The notes under the pieces were generated by a model that saw only the letters and a list, made by a program, of their open reading frames with translations, was not told the origin of the DNA and made no database searches. From contig JBAJFG010000467.1 of NCBI GenBank assembly GCA_037903475.1, forward strand, positions 930,001 through 994,000: a stretch of 64,000 nucleotides of DNA. Direction: 5' to 3'. The stretch comes from Ancylostoma caninum. Its lineage: Eukaryota; Nematoda; Chromadorea; Rhabditida; Ancylostomatidae. Both the position numbers and the translations under genes were made by a program. Positions 50,650 through 62,200 of this stretch are shown piece by piece (position 1 is the stretch's first letter; each line of letters opens with the position of its first letter).

Positions 50650-52738
50650 CGTGGCCTAGGGAAGGGAGATGATCAACAGGGTTGATGGTATAAATGAGTA
50701 GGAGCATAAGTTATTGGTTATTTTTCGCTTAAGCTCAGGAAACGAAGATGCTTCATGAGATTGGTGGGATACTTGGGGAGGCGATCCACGGTGTTGGCGG
50801 AATACATGGGATGGGTGCGTAAATTATTGCTTATTGCTTAGGCTTTTGTTATTTTCTAGACTTTTGTCTGAGTTTCTAGTAAGGGAGGTTGTCCACAGAG
50901 TTGACGAGATACGGACTTTTGCCTGAGTTTCTAGTAGTGGAGGTGGTCCACAGGGTTGGCGAGAAACATTGGGTGGGTGCGCAATTTATTGTCCAGGCTT
51001 TTGTTTGAGTTTCTGGAAAGGGAGGTAATCCACGGGCTTGGAGGGATACATGAGGTGGGTGCGCAAGTTACTTTCTAGACTTTTGTCTGAGTTTCTTGGA
51101 AGGGAGGCAATCCACGGGGTTGGCGGGATACATGGGGTGGGTGCGTAAAGTTATTTTGTAGCTTTTGCCTGAGTTTCTAGTAGTGGAGGTGGTCCACGGG
51201 GTTGGCGAGAAACATTGGGTGGGAGCGCAGATTATTTTCTAGACTTTTGCCTGAGTTTCTTGGAAGGGAGGCAATCCACGGGGTTGGCGGGATACATGGG
51301 GTGGGTGCGTAAATTATTGTCCAGGCTTTTGTTTTAGTTTCTAGTAAGGGAGGTTTCTAGTAAGGGAGGTGGTCCACGGGGTTGGCGATAAACATTGGGT
51401 GGGTGCGCAAGTTACTGTCCAGGTTGATGCCTAAGCTTCTGGAAAGGGGGGTAATCTACGGGGTTGCGAGATACATGAGGTGGGTGCGCAAGTTATTTTC
51501 TAGACTTTTGCCTGAGTTTCTTGGAAGGGAGGCAACCCACGGGGTTGGCGGGATACATGGGGTGGGTGCGTAAATTATTGTCTGGGCTTTTGCCTGAGTT
51601 TCTGGAAAGGGAGGTGGTCCACGGGGTTGGCGGGATACATGAGGTGGGTGCGCAATTTATTGTCCAGGCTTTTGTTTGAGTTTCTAGTAAGGGAGGTTTC
51701 TAGTAAGGGAGGTGGTCCACGGGGTTGGCGATAAACATTGGGTGGGTGCGCAAGTTACTGTCCAGGTTGATGCCTAAGCTTCTGGAAAGGGGGGTAATCT
51801 ACGGGGTTGCTGAGATACATGAGGTGGGTGCGCAAGTTATTTTCTAGACTTTTGCCTGAGTTTCTTGGAAGGGAGGCAATCCACGGGGTTGGCGGGATAT
51901 AGGGTTATCAAAAAGTTTCCGGCCTAGAGTACTTCCAAAAGATCTACAGCGAGCAAATTTTGTTGTAGTAAAATACAGGTCCCTCGAACACTAATACACT
52001 TTTCATGGCTCGATTTGAATTTTTTCAAACCGTTCAAGGAGCTGCTTTCCTCATTTGACTCAGAGTATCTTTCAACAGCCGACTCTTTGACGTTTTCGAC
52101 ATCCAGTCCCATCGTGCGAAGATGCTGTTTCAAATTTCCAGACAGAAAATAGTTGCTGGGTGCAAGGTCCAAACTATAGGACATGTGATTCAGTAATTCG
52201 AATCCACGTTCTCGTGTGGCAGCAAGCGCAACTCTTAATCTGTGGACGGGTGCGCTGTCGAAAAGCATGTGAAACCCACTATGGTTAGGTTAGAAAAAAG
52301 GGCCATTATTATTGAATGAGTCAGCTTAAGAGCATGAAACTTGGCATGGTGGATTTGAAGATTTTAGGCTACATGATCGCACTCAAAGTTTTGAGAAAAA
52401 AGGGATGGAACAGGTTGAGGCCGGAAACTTTTTGATACCCCTATACATGGGGGGGGGTGCGTAAATTATTGTCTAGGCTTTTGCCTGAGTTTCTTGGAAG
52501 GGAGGCAATCCACGGGGTTGGCGAGATACATGGGGTGGGTGCGTAGATTATTGTCTAGGCTTTTGCCCGAGTTTCTGGAAAGGGAGGTGGTCCACGGGGT
52601 TGGCGGTATACATGAGGTGGGTGCGCAATTTATTGTCCAGGCTTTTGTTTGAGTTTCTAGTAAGGGAGGTGGTCCACGGGGTTGATGAGACACATTAGGT
52701 GGGTGCGCAAGTTATTGTCTAGGCTTTTGCGCGAGATA
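50650..52738 (+). repeat. 82-bp minisatellite, interrupted by a mariner
   Basis: Units of about 82 bp, marked by GAGTTTCTTGGAAGGGAGG, CCACGGGGTTGGCGGGATAC and ATGGGGTGGGTGCG. Spacing between successive GTTTCT marks is 82 bp at 51091, 51173 and 51255. Central units are uniform, edge units diverged. A 20-bp partial duplication (TTTCTAGTAAGGGAGG) recurs twice. The mariner at 51900-52443 sits inside one unit. No coding sense: 82 is not a multiple of three. Confidence 0.92.
51900..52443 (-). mobile_element. deleted mariner with transposase remnant
   Basis: Inverted repeats TAGGG(T/G)TATCAAAAAGT plus TTCCGGCCT at both ends, with TA on each side (51898-51899, 52444-52445). The minus strand keeps a transposase C-terminal part: FDSAPVHRLRVALAATRERG, then LLNHMSYSLDLAPSNYFLSG and SSLNGLKKFKSSHEKCISV. 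The second catalytic Asp is present (FDSAP), but the third position reads PSN rather than PSD, and everything upstream is missing. At 544 bp, against about 1.3 kb for a full element, it is dead. Confidence 0.88.
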
Positions 52739-53029
52739 GTAACCCCGTGAGTTCCTTGGCTCAAAGTTTCACCGCATTCTATCAGTGTTGGTATTAGAGT
52801 TCGAGTAGAGTGTCTGCAAACAAACCTAATTAAGCACTTCATTCAGTCTCAACACCTGTCTGAATAGAACTAATCCTTAGATTCTGAGAAACTCAAACTG
52901 AACAGTGGCAAACAGCTTGTCGAGGAGTCACAAAATGCCAAAATTGACTGATTGAAATTTTTGAAGACCACGACCTTCTTTTTGTTGACGACCAATGAAC
53001 ACGTGTTGCCTTTTGCCTGAAGCCAACGC

Positions 53030-56000
53030 CGCTTTACCACTGAGCCAGCCAGCCGGACTCACGGGAAAATCCCGGCCAACAGACCTCGCCAATTCACTAC
53101 TGGCCCAGTTGGACTCAAGGAAAAGTTCCGACCAATGGACCAGTGCGCCCCTTTACCTAAAACCAGCGCTACTTTACCACTAGCCCAGTCAAACCCAAGG
53201 GAAAATACCGCGCAGTGGACAAGTGTGCCCCTTTACCTGAGACCGGCGCGGCACGTGTGCACCTTCATCTGACACCGGCGCGACACGTGTGTCCCTTTAC
53301 CTGAGACGGGCGCAACTTTGCTGCTGACAGCGTCGCAGTCAAAGGAAAATCCTGACCAGCGGACCCGTGTGCCCCTTAGCTTGAGACCGGCGCCTGTTTA
53401 CCATTGGCCCAGTCGAACCCAAGGGAAAGTGCTGACCAAAGACCCGTGTGCCCCTTTACCTGAGACCAGCACCTGTTTATCACTGGCCCAGTGGAATCCA
53501 AGGGAAAGTCCTGACCAACGGACCCGTGTGCCCCTTTACCTGAGACCAGCAACTGTTTACCACTGGCCCAGTGGAACCCAAGGGAAAGTCCTGACCAACG
53601 GACCCGTGTGCCCCTTTACCTGAGACCGGCGCCTGTTTACCATTGGCCCAGTCGAACCCAAGGGAAGTGCTGACCAAAGACCCGTGTGCCCCTTTACCAG
53701 AGTCCAGCACCTGTTTACCACTGGCGGGAAAATTCTGACCAACAGACCCATGTGTCCCTTTACCAGAGACCAGCACCTATTTACCGCTGACGGGAAAATT
53801 CTGACCAACGACCCATGTGCCCCTGTTTACCATTGGCCCAGTCGAAGCCAAGGGAAAGTGCTGACCAACGGACCCGTGTGACCCTTTACCAGATTCCAGC
53901 ACCTGTTTACCACTGGCGGGAAAATTCTGACCAACAGACCCATGTGTCCCTTTACCAGAGACCAGCAACTGTTTACCACTGGCCCAGTGGAACCCAAGGG
54001 AAAGAGACCAGCACCTGTTTACCACTGGCGGGAAAATTCTGACCAACGGACCCGTGTGCCCCTTTACCTGAGACCAGCACCTATTTACCACTGACGGGAA
54101 AATTCTGACCAACGACCCATGTGCCCCTGTTTACCATTGGCCCAATCGAACCCAAGGGAAAATCCTGAAATCCCTTGTGCCCCTTTGCCTGAGGTCCGCG
54201 CCTTTTTATCATTGGTCCAGTCGAACCCAAGGGAAAGTCCTGACCAACGGACCCGTGTGCCCCTTTACCTGAGACCAGCAACTGTTTACCACTGGCCCAG
54301 TGGAACCCAAGGGAAAGTCCTGACCAACGGACCCGTGTGCCCCTTTACCTGAGACCGGCGCCTGTTTACCATTGGCCCAGTCGAACCCAAGGGAAGTGCT
54401 GACCAAAGACTCGTGTGCCCCTTTACCAGAGTCCAGCACCTGTTTACCACTGGCGGGAAAATTCTGACCAACAGACCCATGTGTCCCTTTACCAGAGACC
54501 AGCACCTGTTTACCATTGGCCCAGTGAACCCAAGGGAAAGAGCTGAGCAACGACCCGTGTGCCCCTTTACCTGAGACCAGCACCTGTTTATCACTGGCCC
54601 AGTGGAATCCAAGGGAAAGTCCTGACCAACGGACCCGTGTGCCCCTTTACCTGAGACCAGCAACTGTTTACCACTGGCCCAGTGGAACCCAAGGGAAAGT
54701 CCTGACCAACGGACCCGTGTGCCCCTTTACCTGAGACCAGCAACTGTTTACCACTGGCCCAGTGGAACCCAAGGGAAAGTCCTGACCAACGGACCCGTGT
54801 GCCCCTTTACCTGAGACCAGCAACTGTTTACCACTGGCGGGAAAATTCTGAGCAACAGACCCATGTGTCCCTTTACCAGAGTCCAGCACCTGTTTACCAC
54901 TGGCGGGAAAATTCTGACCAACGACCCATGTGCCCCTGTTTACCATTCAGTCGAAGCCTAGGGAAAGTGCTGACCAACGGACCCGTGTGACCCTTTACCA
55001 GATTCCAGCACCTGTTTACCACTGGCGGGAAAATTCTGACCAACAGACCCATGTGTCCCTTTACCAGAGACCAGCAACTGTTTACCACTGGCCCAGTGGA
55101 ACCCAAGGGAAAGAGACCAGCACCTGTTACCACTGGCGGGAAAATTCTGACCAACGGACCCGTGTGCCCTTTTACCTGAGACCAGCACCTCTTTACCACT
55201 GACGGGAAAATTCTGACCAACGACCCATGTGCCCCTGTTTACCATTGGCCCAGTCGAACCCAAGGGAAAATCCTGAAATCCCTTGTGCCCCTTTGCCTGA
55301 GGTCGGCGCCTTTTTATCATTGGTCCAGTCGAACCCAAGGGAAAGTCCTGACCAACGGACCCGTGTGCCCCTTTACCTGAGACCAGCAACTGTTTACCAT
55401 TGGCCCAGCCGAACCCAAGGGAAGTGCTGACCAAAGACGCGTGTGCCCCTTTACCAGAGTCCAGCACCTGTTTACCACTGGCGGGAAAATTCTGACCAAC
55501 AGACCCATGTGTCCCTTTACCAGAGACCAGCACCTTTTCACCATTGGCCCAGCCGAACCGAAGGGAAGTGCTGACCAAAGACGCGTGTGCCCCTTTACCT
55601 GAGACCAGCACCTGTTTATCACTGGCCCAGTGGAATCCAAGGGAAAGTCCTGACCAACGGACCCGTGTGCCCCTTTCCTGAGACCAGCACCTGTTTATCA
55701 CTGGCCCAGTGGAATCCAAGGGAAAGTCCTGACCAACGGACCCGTGTGCCCCTTTACCTGAGACCAGCAACTGTTTACCACTGGCCCAGTGGAACCCAAG
55801 GGAAAGTCCTGACCAATGGACCCGTGTGTCCCTTTACCAGAGAAAAGCACCTATTTACCACTGACGGGAAAATTCTGACCAACAGACCCATGTGTCCCTT
55901 TACCAGAGACCAGCACCTGTTTATCACCGGCCCAGTGGAACCCAAGGGAAAGTCCTGACCAACGGACCCGTGTGCCCCTTTACCTGAGACCAGCAACTGT

Positions 56001-57300
56001 TTACCACTGGCCCAGTGGAACCCAAGGGAAAGTCCTGACCAACGGACCCGTGTGCCCCTTTAACTGAGACCGGCGCCTGTTTACCATTGGCCCAGTCGAA
56101 CCCAAGGGAAGTGCTGACCAAAGACCCGTGTGCCCCTTTATCAGAGTCCAGCACCTGTTTACCACTGGCGGGAAAATTCTGACCAACAGACCCATGTGTC
56201 CCTTTACCAGAGACCAGCACCTGTTTACCATTGGCCCAGTCGAACCCAAGGGAAAGAGCTGAGCAACGACCCGTGTGCCCCTTTACCTGAGACCAGCACC
56301 TGTTTATCACTGGCCCAGTGGAATCCAAGGGAAAGTCCTGACCAACGGACCCGTGTGCCCCTTTACCTGAGACCAGCAACTGTTTACCACTGGCCCAGTG
56401 GAACCCAAGGGAAAGTCCTGACCAACGGACCCGTGTGCCCCTTTACCTGAGACCAGCAACTGTTTACCACTGGCCCAGTGGAACCCAAGGGAAAGTCCTG
56501 ACCAACAGACCCATGTGCCCCTTTACCTGAGACCGGCGCCTGTTTACCATTGGCCCAGTCGAACCCAAGGGAAGTGCTGAGACCCGTGCCCCTTTACCTA
56601 AGACCAGCAACTGTTTACCACTGGCCCAGTGGAACCAAGGGAAAGTCCTGACCAACGGACCCGTGTGCCCCTTTACCTGAGACCGGCGCCTGTTTACCAT
56701 TGGCCCAGTCGAACCCAAGGGAAGTGCTGACCAAAGACCCGTGTGCCCCTTTACCAGAGTCCAGCACCTGTTTACCACTGGCGGGAAAATTCTGACCAAC
56801 AGACCCATGTGTCCCTTTACCAGAGACCAGCACCTGTTTACCATTGGCCCAGTCGAACCCAAGGGAAAGAGCTGAGCAACGACCCGTGTGCCCTTTACCT
56901 GAGACCAGCACCTGTTTATCACTGGCCCAGTGGAATCCAAGGGAAAGTCCTGACCAACGGACCTGTGTGCCCCTTTACCAGAGTCCAGCACCTATTTACC
57001 GCTGACGGGAAAATTCTGACCAACGACCCATGTGCCCCTGTTTACCATTGGCCCAGTCGAAGCCAAGGGAAAGTGCTGACCAACGGACCCGTGTGACCCT
57101 TTACCAGATTCCAGCACTGTTTACCACTGGCCCAGTGGAACCCAAGGGAAAGTGCTGACCAACGGACCCGTGTGACCCTTTACCAGATTCCAGCACCTGT
57201 TTACCACTGGCGGGAAAATTCTGACCAATGGACCCGTGTGCCTCTTTACCTGAGACCGGCGCATGTTTACCACTGGCCCAGTCAAAATCAAGGAAAAACC
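53030..57300 (+). repeat. 80/66-bp minisatellite with higher-order structure
   Basis: About 4.3 kb of two related unit types. The long unit (80 bp; successive GAGACCAG marks at 54653, 54733, 54813) contains CCACTGGCCCAGTGG, a perfect short palindrome. The short unit (66 bp) lacks 14 bp there and reads CCACTGGCGGGAAAATTC. Unit order itself repeats: a rare variant with CCTGAAATCCCTTGTG occurs at 54163 and 55271, 1108 bp apart. Left-edge units (53030-53400) are strongly diverged. Long minus-strand frames across it are repeat artefacts. Confidence 0.93.
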
Positions 57301-57538
57301 CCAACGGATGGGAACAGCGCTACCACTTCGTTTCAAAACCATGTCAGGAAACAAAACCATGTGCTAGGATTTTGTTGTAACGTTAATCGACATTATTAGG
57401 ATTATTGGGCTCCAAATCGGATTTGCAGGGAGCCCCCTCACCCCTGAGAATGGCTTGCTGGATTAAAAAAATCTTATATCTGTTTGATTCTTTGAATCCA
57501 GTTGTTTAGTTTCACCATTATTTTTTGAATTTTTATTA

Positions 57539-58016
57539 CTAGACTGTGTACCCGGCTTTGCTCGGGTCCTGGCAAAAATAGCGAAAAATCAATAAAATCG
57601 ATAAATCGATAGTGCCGTACGAAACGGTTGTCATATTCGTCTTCAGCGTATTGACATACCCCAGTGACATTTCTTCACCGTCACTGGGGCAAAACAAGCG
57701 AAAAATCAATAAAATCGATAAATCGATGGCGCCGTACGAAACGGTTGTCATATTCGTCTTCAGCGTATAGACATACCCCAATAGCCATGTCTTCACCGTC
57801 ACTGGGGCAAAACAAGCGAAAAATCAATAAAATCGATAAATCGATAGTGCCGTACGAAACGGTTGTCATATTCGTGTTCAGCGTACTGACATACCCCAGT
57901 AGACATGTCCTCGCCACGCCTGGGGCAAAAATAGCGAAAAATCAATAAAATCGATATAATCGATAAACTAATCAATAATCCCAGGTGCAAAGTAGCCTAA
58001 AACCTACGCCGGCCCT
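57539..58016 (-). mobile_element. 5'-truncated Helitron, copy 3
   Basis: The minus strand ends ACCCGAGCAAAGCCGGGTAC...CAGTCTAG|T at 57539. About four units with the ATCGAT/ATTGATTTTTCGC core follow (to 57960), then the CCCAGGTGCAAAGTAGCC and GCCGGC blocks. Similarity stops at about 58016, so the 5' end is missing. Confidence 0.8.
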
Positions 58017-58192
58017 TAGGGAGGTGTCACCCTATAACAAGGAAGATAAAGATCTAGGAAGAAAAAAGCGGACAATGTGGAAATTTAGGCCAGGGGCCCC
58101 TTTTTTAAAGTACTCATCACAACACTGCTATCGACAATGCGCTTAGAGTCGACGCGCAGTAACAGATGCGTTCTCGGGAATTAGCGACCAAA

Positions 58193-59239
58193 TCTTTTAA
58201 TATAGTAGGATATATAAAGTAGAATGTATGTGTGTGTGTATGTATGTATGTTCCCTTATAGAAATCGCGGAGGGTGAACCGATCGGGACCGAACTTTGCA
58301 AGCTTATTCCACATGGGCCGGCGGAGGTTTTAGGCTACTTCATGCCAGGCATTATCGATTGATTTATCGATTTTATCGATTTTTCGCTACTTTTGCTCAG
58401 AGGCGGCGAGGACAGGTCTACTGGGGTTTCTTGATGCGCTGAACACGAATATGATAACCGTTTTGCACCAAATATCGATCTATCGATTTTATTGATTTTT
58501 CGGTATTTTCGCCCGAGAGTCGGTAGGGACAGGTCTACTGGGGTTTTTCAATGCGCTGAACACGAATATGATAACCGTTTTGCACCAAATATCGATTTAT
58601 CGATTTTATTGATTTTTCGATATTTTTGCCCGAGAGTCGGTAGGGACAGGTCTACTGGGGTTTGCCAATGCGCTGAACACGAATATGATAACCGTTTTGT
58701 ACCAAATATCGATTTATCGATTTTATTGATTTTTCGATATTTTTGCCCGAGAGTCGGTAGGGACAGGTCTACTGGGGTTTGTCAATGCGCTGAACACGAA
58801 TATGATAAACATTTTGCGCAGAATTTCGAATTATTGGTATGATTTTTCGCCATTTTCGTCCACGGGCCGATGAAGACGTGTCTACTAGGATTTTCCATTG
58901 GGCTGTACACGAATATGACAACTATTCTCCACGGATATATCGACTCAGTAACTTCTTTTGCTCTCTCTCCGCTTTTGGAAAGGGACGGGGTAAGAATGTG
59001 TTCACTGGATCAATCGAGAACGCTAAACCCTAAGTACGAATATGGCAACTGCTTTCCATGAAATTGACACTGAAATAACAGTACTAACTTTTCGCTTACG
59101 GTTACATGAGCCTGCTAATATGTTTACCACCAAAACTATAGGCATCCGCAATGAATTTGTCGGCACTAGCAAATGTCCTCATTGGTGTGAAATTGCCGGG
59201 GTAGTAAAACACCCGAGCGAAGCCGGGTATACCGTCTAG
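58193..59239 (+). mobile_element. non-autonomous Helitron, copy 4
   Basis: Probable start A|TCTTTTAATATAG (58193), end ACCGTCTAG|T (59239) preceded by CACCCGAGCGAAGCCGGGTA. The interior has a TGTG/TATG run, the AGAAATCGCGGAGGGTGAAC block, then units with a precise 117-bp period (GAACACG at 58441, 58558, 58675, 58792). The start is less certain than the end. Confidence 0.8.
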
Positions 59240-59287
59240 TCTTCTGTATATATAGAAGCGAAAGTTCGTGTGTTTGTTTGTATGTTT

Positions 59288-62200
59288 CTTCTCCTCAGCG
59301 TCTGTCCCGCGCATTCGCGGGGTCCGCTATTTTGGTTCTCCTTCGCCATAGATCGCGATCCTGAGCGTCATCCTTGGTGACTCCAACTTCTTTCATATCC
59401 TTGCCTACGGCGTCCTTCCATCGTTTTTTCGGTGCGCCTCTGGGACGCTTGCCGGTAACTTCCATTTCCAGAGCCTGCCGGGTAGGGTGTTGCAGTGATC
59501 TTCTCATGACATGACCAAACCGTCGCAACCGCTGTGCACGCATTTTTAGCTGTATGGGCGCCGTCTGCATCATTGTTCTGATGTCTTCGTTACGCACCTT
59601 ATCATATCGCGTAAGTCCACACGCCCATCTGAGCATTCGCATCTCGGCCGTGTTCAACATTCGTTCGTGGGTCTTCGACAGCGGCCAACACTCACCGCCG
59701 TACATCATTGCCGGCCTCACAACAGTGCGGTAGATCTTCCCTTTCAACACCCTCGAGCACCTTCGATCGCAGAGGATTCCGGTTGATTCCCTCCACTTCA
59801 ACCACGCGCAGGCAATCCGTCCTCTAACTGCCGCATCCACCGTTCCATCAGCACTCAAGACGCTACCCAAATACTGGAATTCCTTGGCCTGTGTAAAAGC
59901 AATACCGTTTGCGTCTGAAACGACGTCCTCTTCCTGTGTACTGCTCATGACCTCGGTTTTCTTCAGATTCAACCTCAGACCGGCGTCTGCAAGTGCTGAT
60001 TGCCACTTCTGGATCTTGAGCTGAAGTTCTGCTCTCGAATCTGCAATTAGAGCAACATCGTCCGCATAGAGCAGTGTGTATGGTGGACCTTCCAGGAGAT
60101 GCTTTACCACTGTGTCAAGTGTCATAATAAAGAGGAACGGGCTCAATGCTGAACCTTGGTGCACCCCCACTGTTATATCGAACTTTGATGTTGTGCCATG
60201 TGAAGTGCGCACCCTTGCCGTCGATCCATCATACATGACTTGGACTGCCCTCACCATGTATTCCGGGATGCCTCGTTCTCTCATCACCTCCCAAAGCACT
60301 GCACGCGGCAACCTGTCATATGCTTTCTCCAGGTCCAGAAATGCGATATGGCATGGTTTGTTTTTTTCGCGGTACTTTTCCATCACTTGACGGGCGATAA
60401 AGATGGCGTCAACTGTCGATCGCTCTGGGACGAATCCAAATTGATCCTGTGCAATTTCCACCATGTCTCTCAGCCTCACATCCAGAAGACGTTCGTAGAT
60501 CTTCATCGTATGAGCAATGAGCTTGATACCTCTATAGTTCGCACAGTCCATCACATCACCTTTCCTTTTGAAGATCGGCACTATGATGCTGTCCCTCCAC
60601 GCTTCTGGAATTTTTGCTGACCTAGTGATGTTATTGAAAAACTTGGTCAGCCACTGAAGGCCTGGTTCGCCGAGTGACCTCCATGCTTCCACTGGGATGC
60701 CGTCTGGACCTGAAGCTTTGCCAACCTTCATTTTCTTGATGGCCTTTCTCACCTCCTCAATTGTCCAAGGCTGCGTCGGTCCAGCTACTGGTTCCGCGGG
60801 AATCTTTTCCTTTCTTGGGAATTCCTTGTTCAAGAGCTGTGCAAAATAGGCTCTCCAACGCTCCTTGACTGCCACAGGATCTCTCAAGACTTCCCCAGCT
60901 TCGCTCTTAACAGCTCTGATCTCAGTCACATCTAGGGATGCTCTGTGACGCGCTTTCGCTAGCCGGAATACGTGCTTTTCAGCCTGTGGGCTCTCCAGCT
61001 TATCGTAGAGGTCGTCCATCGCAGCGTTTTTTGCACGAGCTACTGCAGCCTTCGCCTCCTTCTTTCTCAATTTGTACTCCATCAGTGCCGAGAGCGATTT
61101 GGTCTTCTGCCAGGCTTTGTAAGCATCCTTCTTGGCCTTAACAATCTTCTGCAGATCTTCATTCCAGAACCAAGTTGCCTTATCTCCTCTCCTTCCACCT
61201 CTAGTTTCGCCTAATGTATCCCTTGCGCACGTCAGGATAGTATTTGCTGCGCTGGCCCATACAGAGTCTATGGAACCGCAGGGATCCGGCAAACCGACAG
61301 CTAGAATCTTCTCACGCAATGTCTTCTGCGTTCCATCTGCCAACTTCCACCACCGGATGCGTGGCTCTACTCTAGCTTTAGTTTGCTTAGGCAAGGTCAT
61401 GCATACATCCGCTAGCAATGGTCGATGCTGTCCTGCAATTTCTTCTCCCGGGATAGCCTTCACATTCTTGATCGTTTTCAGAGAGTGCCTTCTCACAAGG
61501 ATGTGGTCGATTTCACTTTGCCGACCTCCGCTGCAATATGTGACCTTCTGGGACTCCCTCTTTATGAAGAAAGTGCTAGCAATTGCAAGGTCATGAGCTT
61601 CAGCCAGCTCAATGATTCTCTCACCTTCCGGATTTCTCCTTCCAAACCCTCTTCCTCCGTGTACTCGTTCGAAGCCCTTTCTATCCTGCCCTACATGACC
61701 ATTGAAATCTCCTGCAATCGTCACGTAGTCACTTTCAGGAGCGCTTCTAATGACGTCGTCGAGCTCATCGTAGAAGGCCACCTTATCCGCCTCAGTACAG
61801 CCACATTGCGGAGCATATACGGACACCACTGTCCAGAAGCCGTCCTCGGTAGCGATACGAAGGGAAATTATCCTGTCGCTAACACGATTCACAGACGAAA
61901 CATGTTCTTTTAGGGGCCCACATATTGCTATTGCCACCCCGTTCCTTCTTGTCTCAAGTCCGTGATAGAACAGCTTAATGCCGTCTCCGATCTCTCTAGC
62001 TTTGGACCCTTTCCATCTCGTCTCCTGCAGACAAAGAACGTGAATCCTCCTGCGTTTCATGAAATCTGCGATCTCCCTCGTCTTACCGGTCAGAGTTCCG
62101 ATGTTGAAGGACCCGACCCGAACTAACGTCTTTAGCCGAGGTCGTTCGCCCCTCGGTAGCCCTCGCTTTTTAACCACAGGAGGCGGGCGGGCTTCCTGCA

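Larger units (their letters stand above)
47396..50650. other. no gene recognised; small MITEs and short duplications
   Basis: Contains MITE copies at about 47711-47844 and 49094-49240, a solo inverted-repeat end at 49401-49452, and short tandem duplications at 49697-49762 and 49813-49879. No exon supported. Confidence 0.4.

Noticed and set aside
53480..57096. Long open frames (up to 270 codons) with repeated MLVSGKGAHGSVGQDFP-like units
   Set aside because: They fall exactly on the 80/66-bp minisatellite. 80 is not a multiple of three, so frames rotate from unit to unit, and open frames occur on both strands. This is a repeat artefact, not a repeat protein.
50650..57300. CRISPR-like spaced repeats
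   Set aside because: Eukaryotic minisatellites: the whole unit is repeated, with no unique spacers between short repeats.
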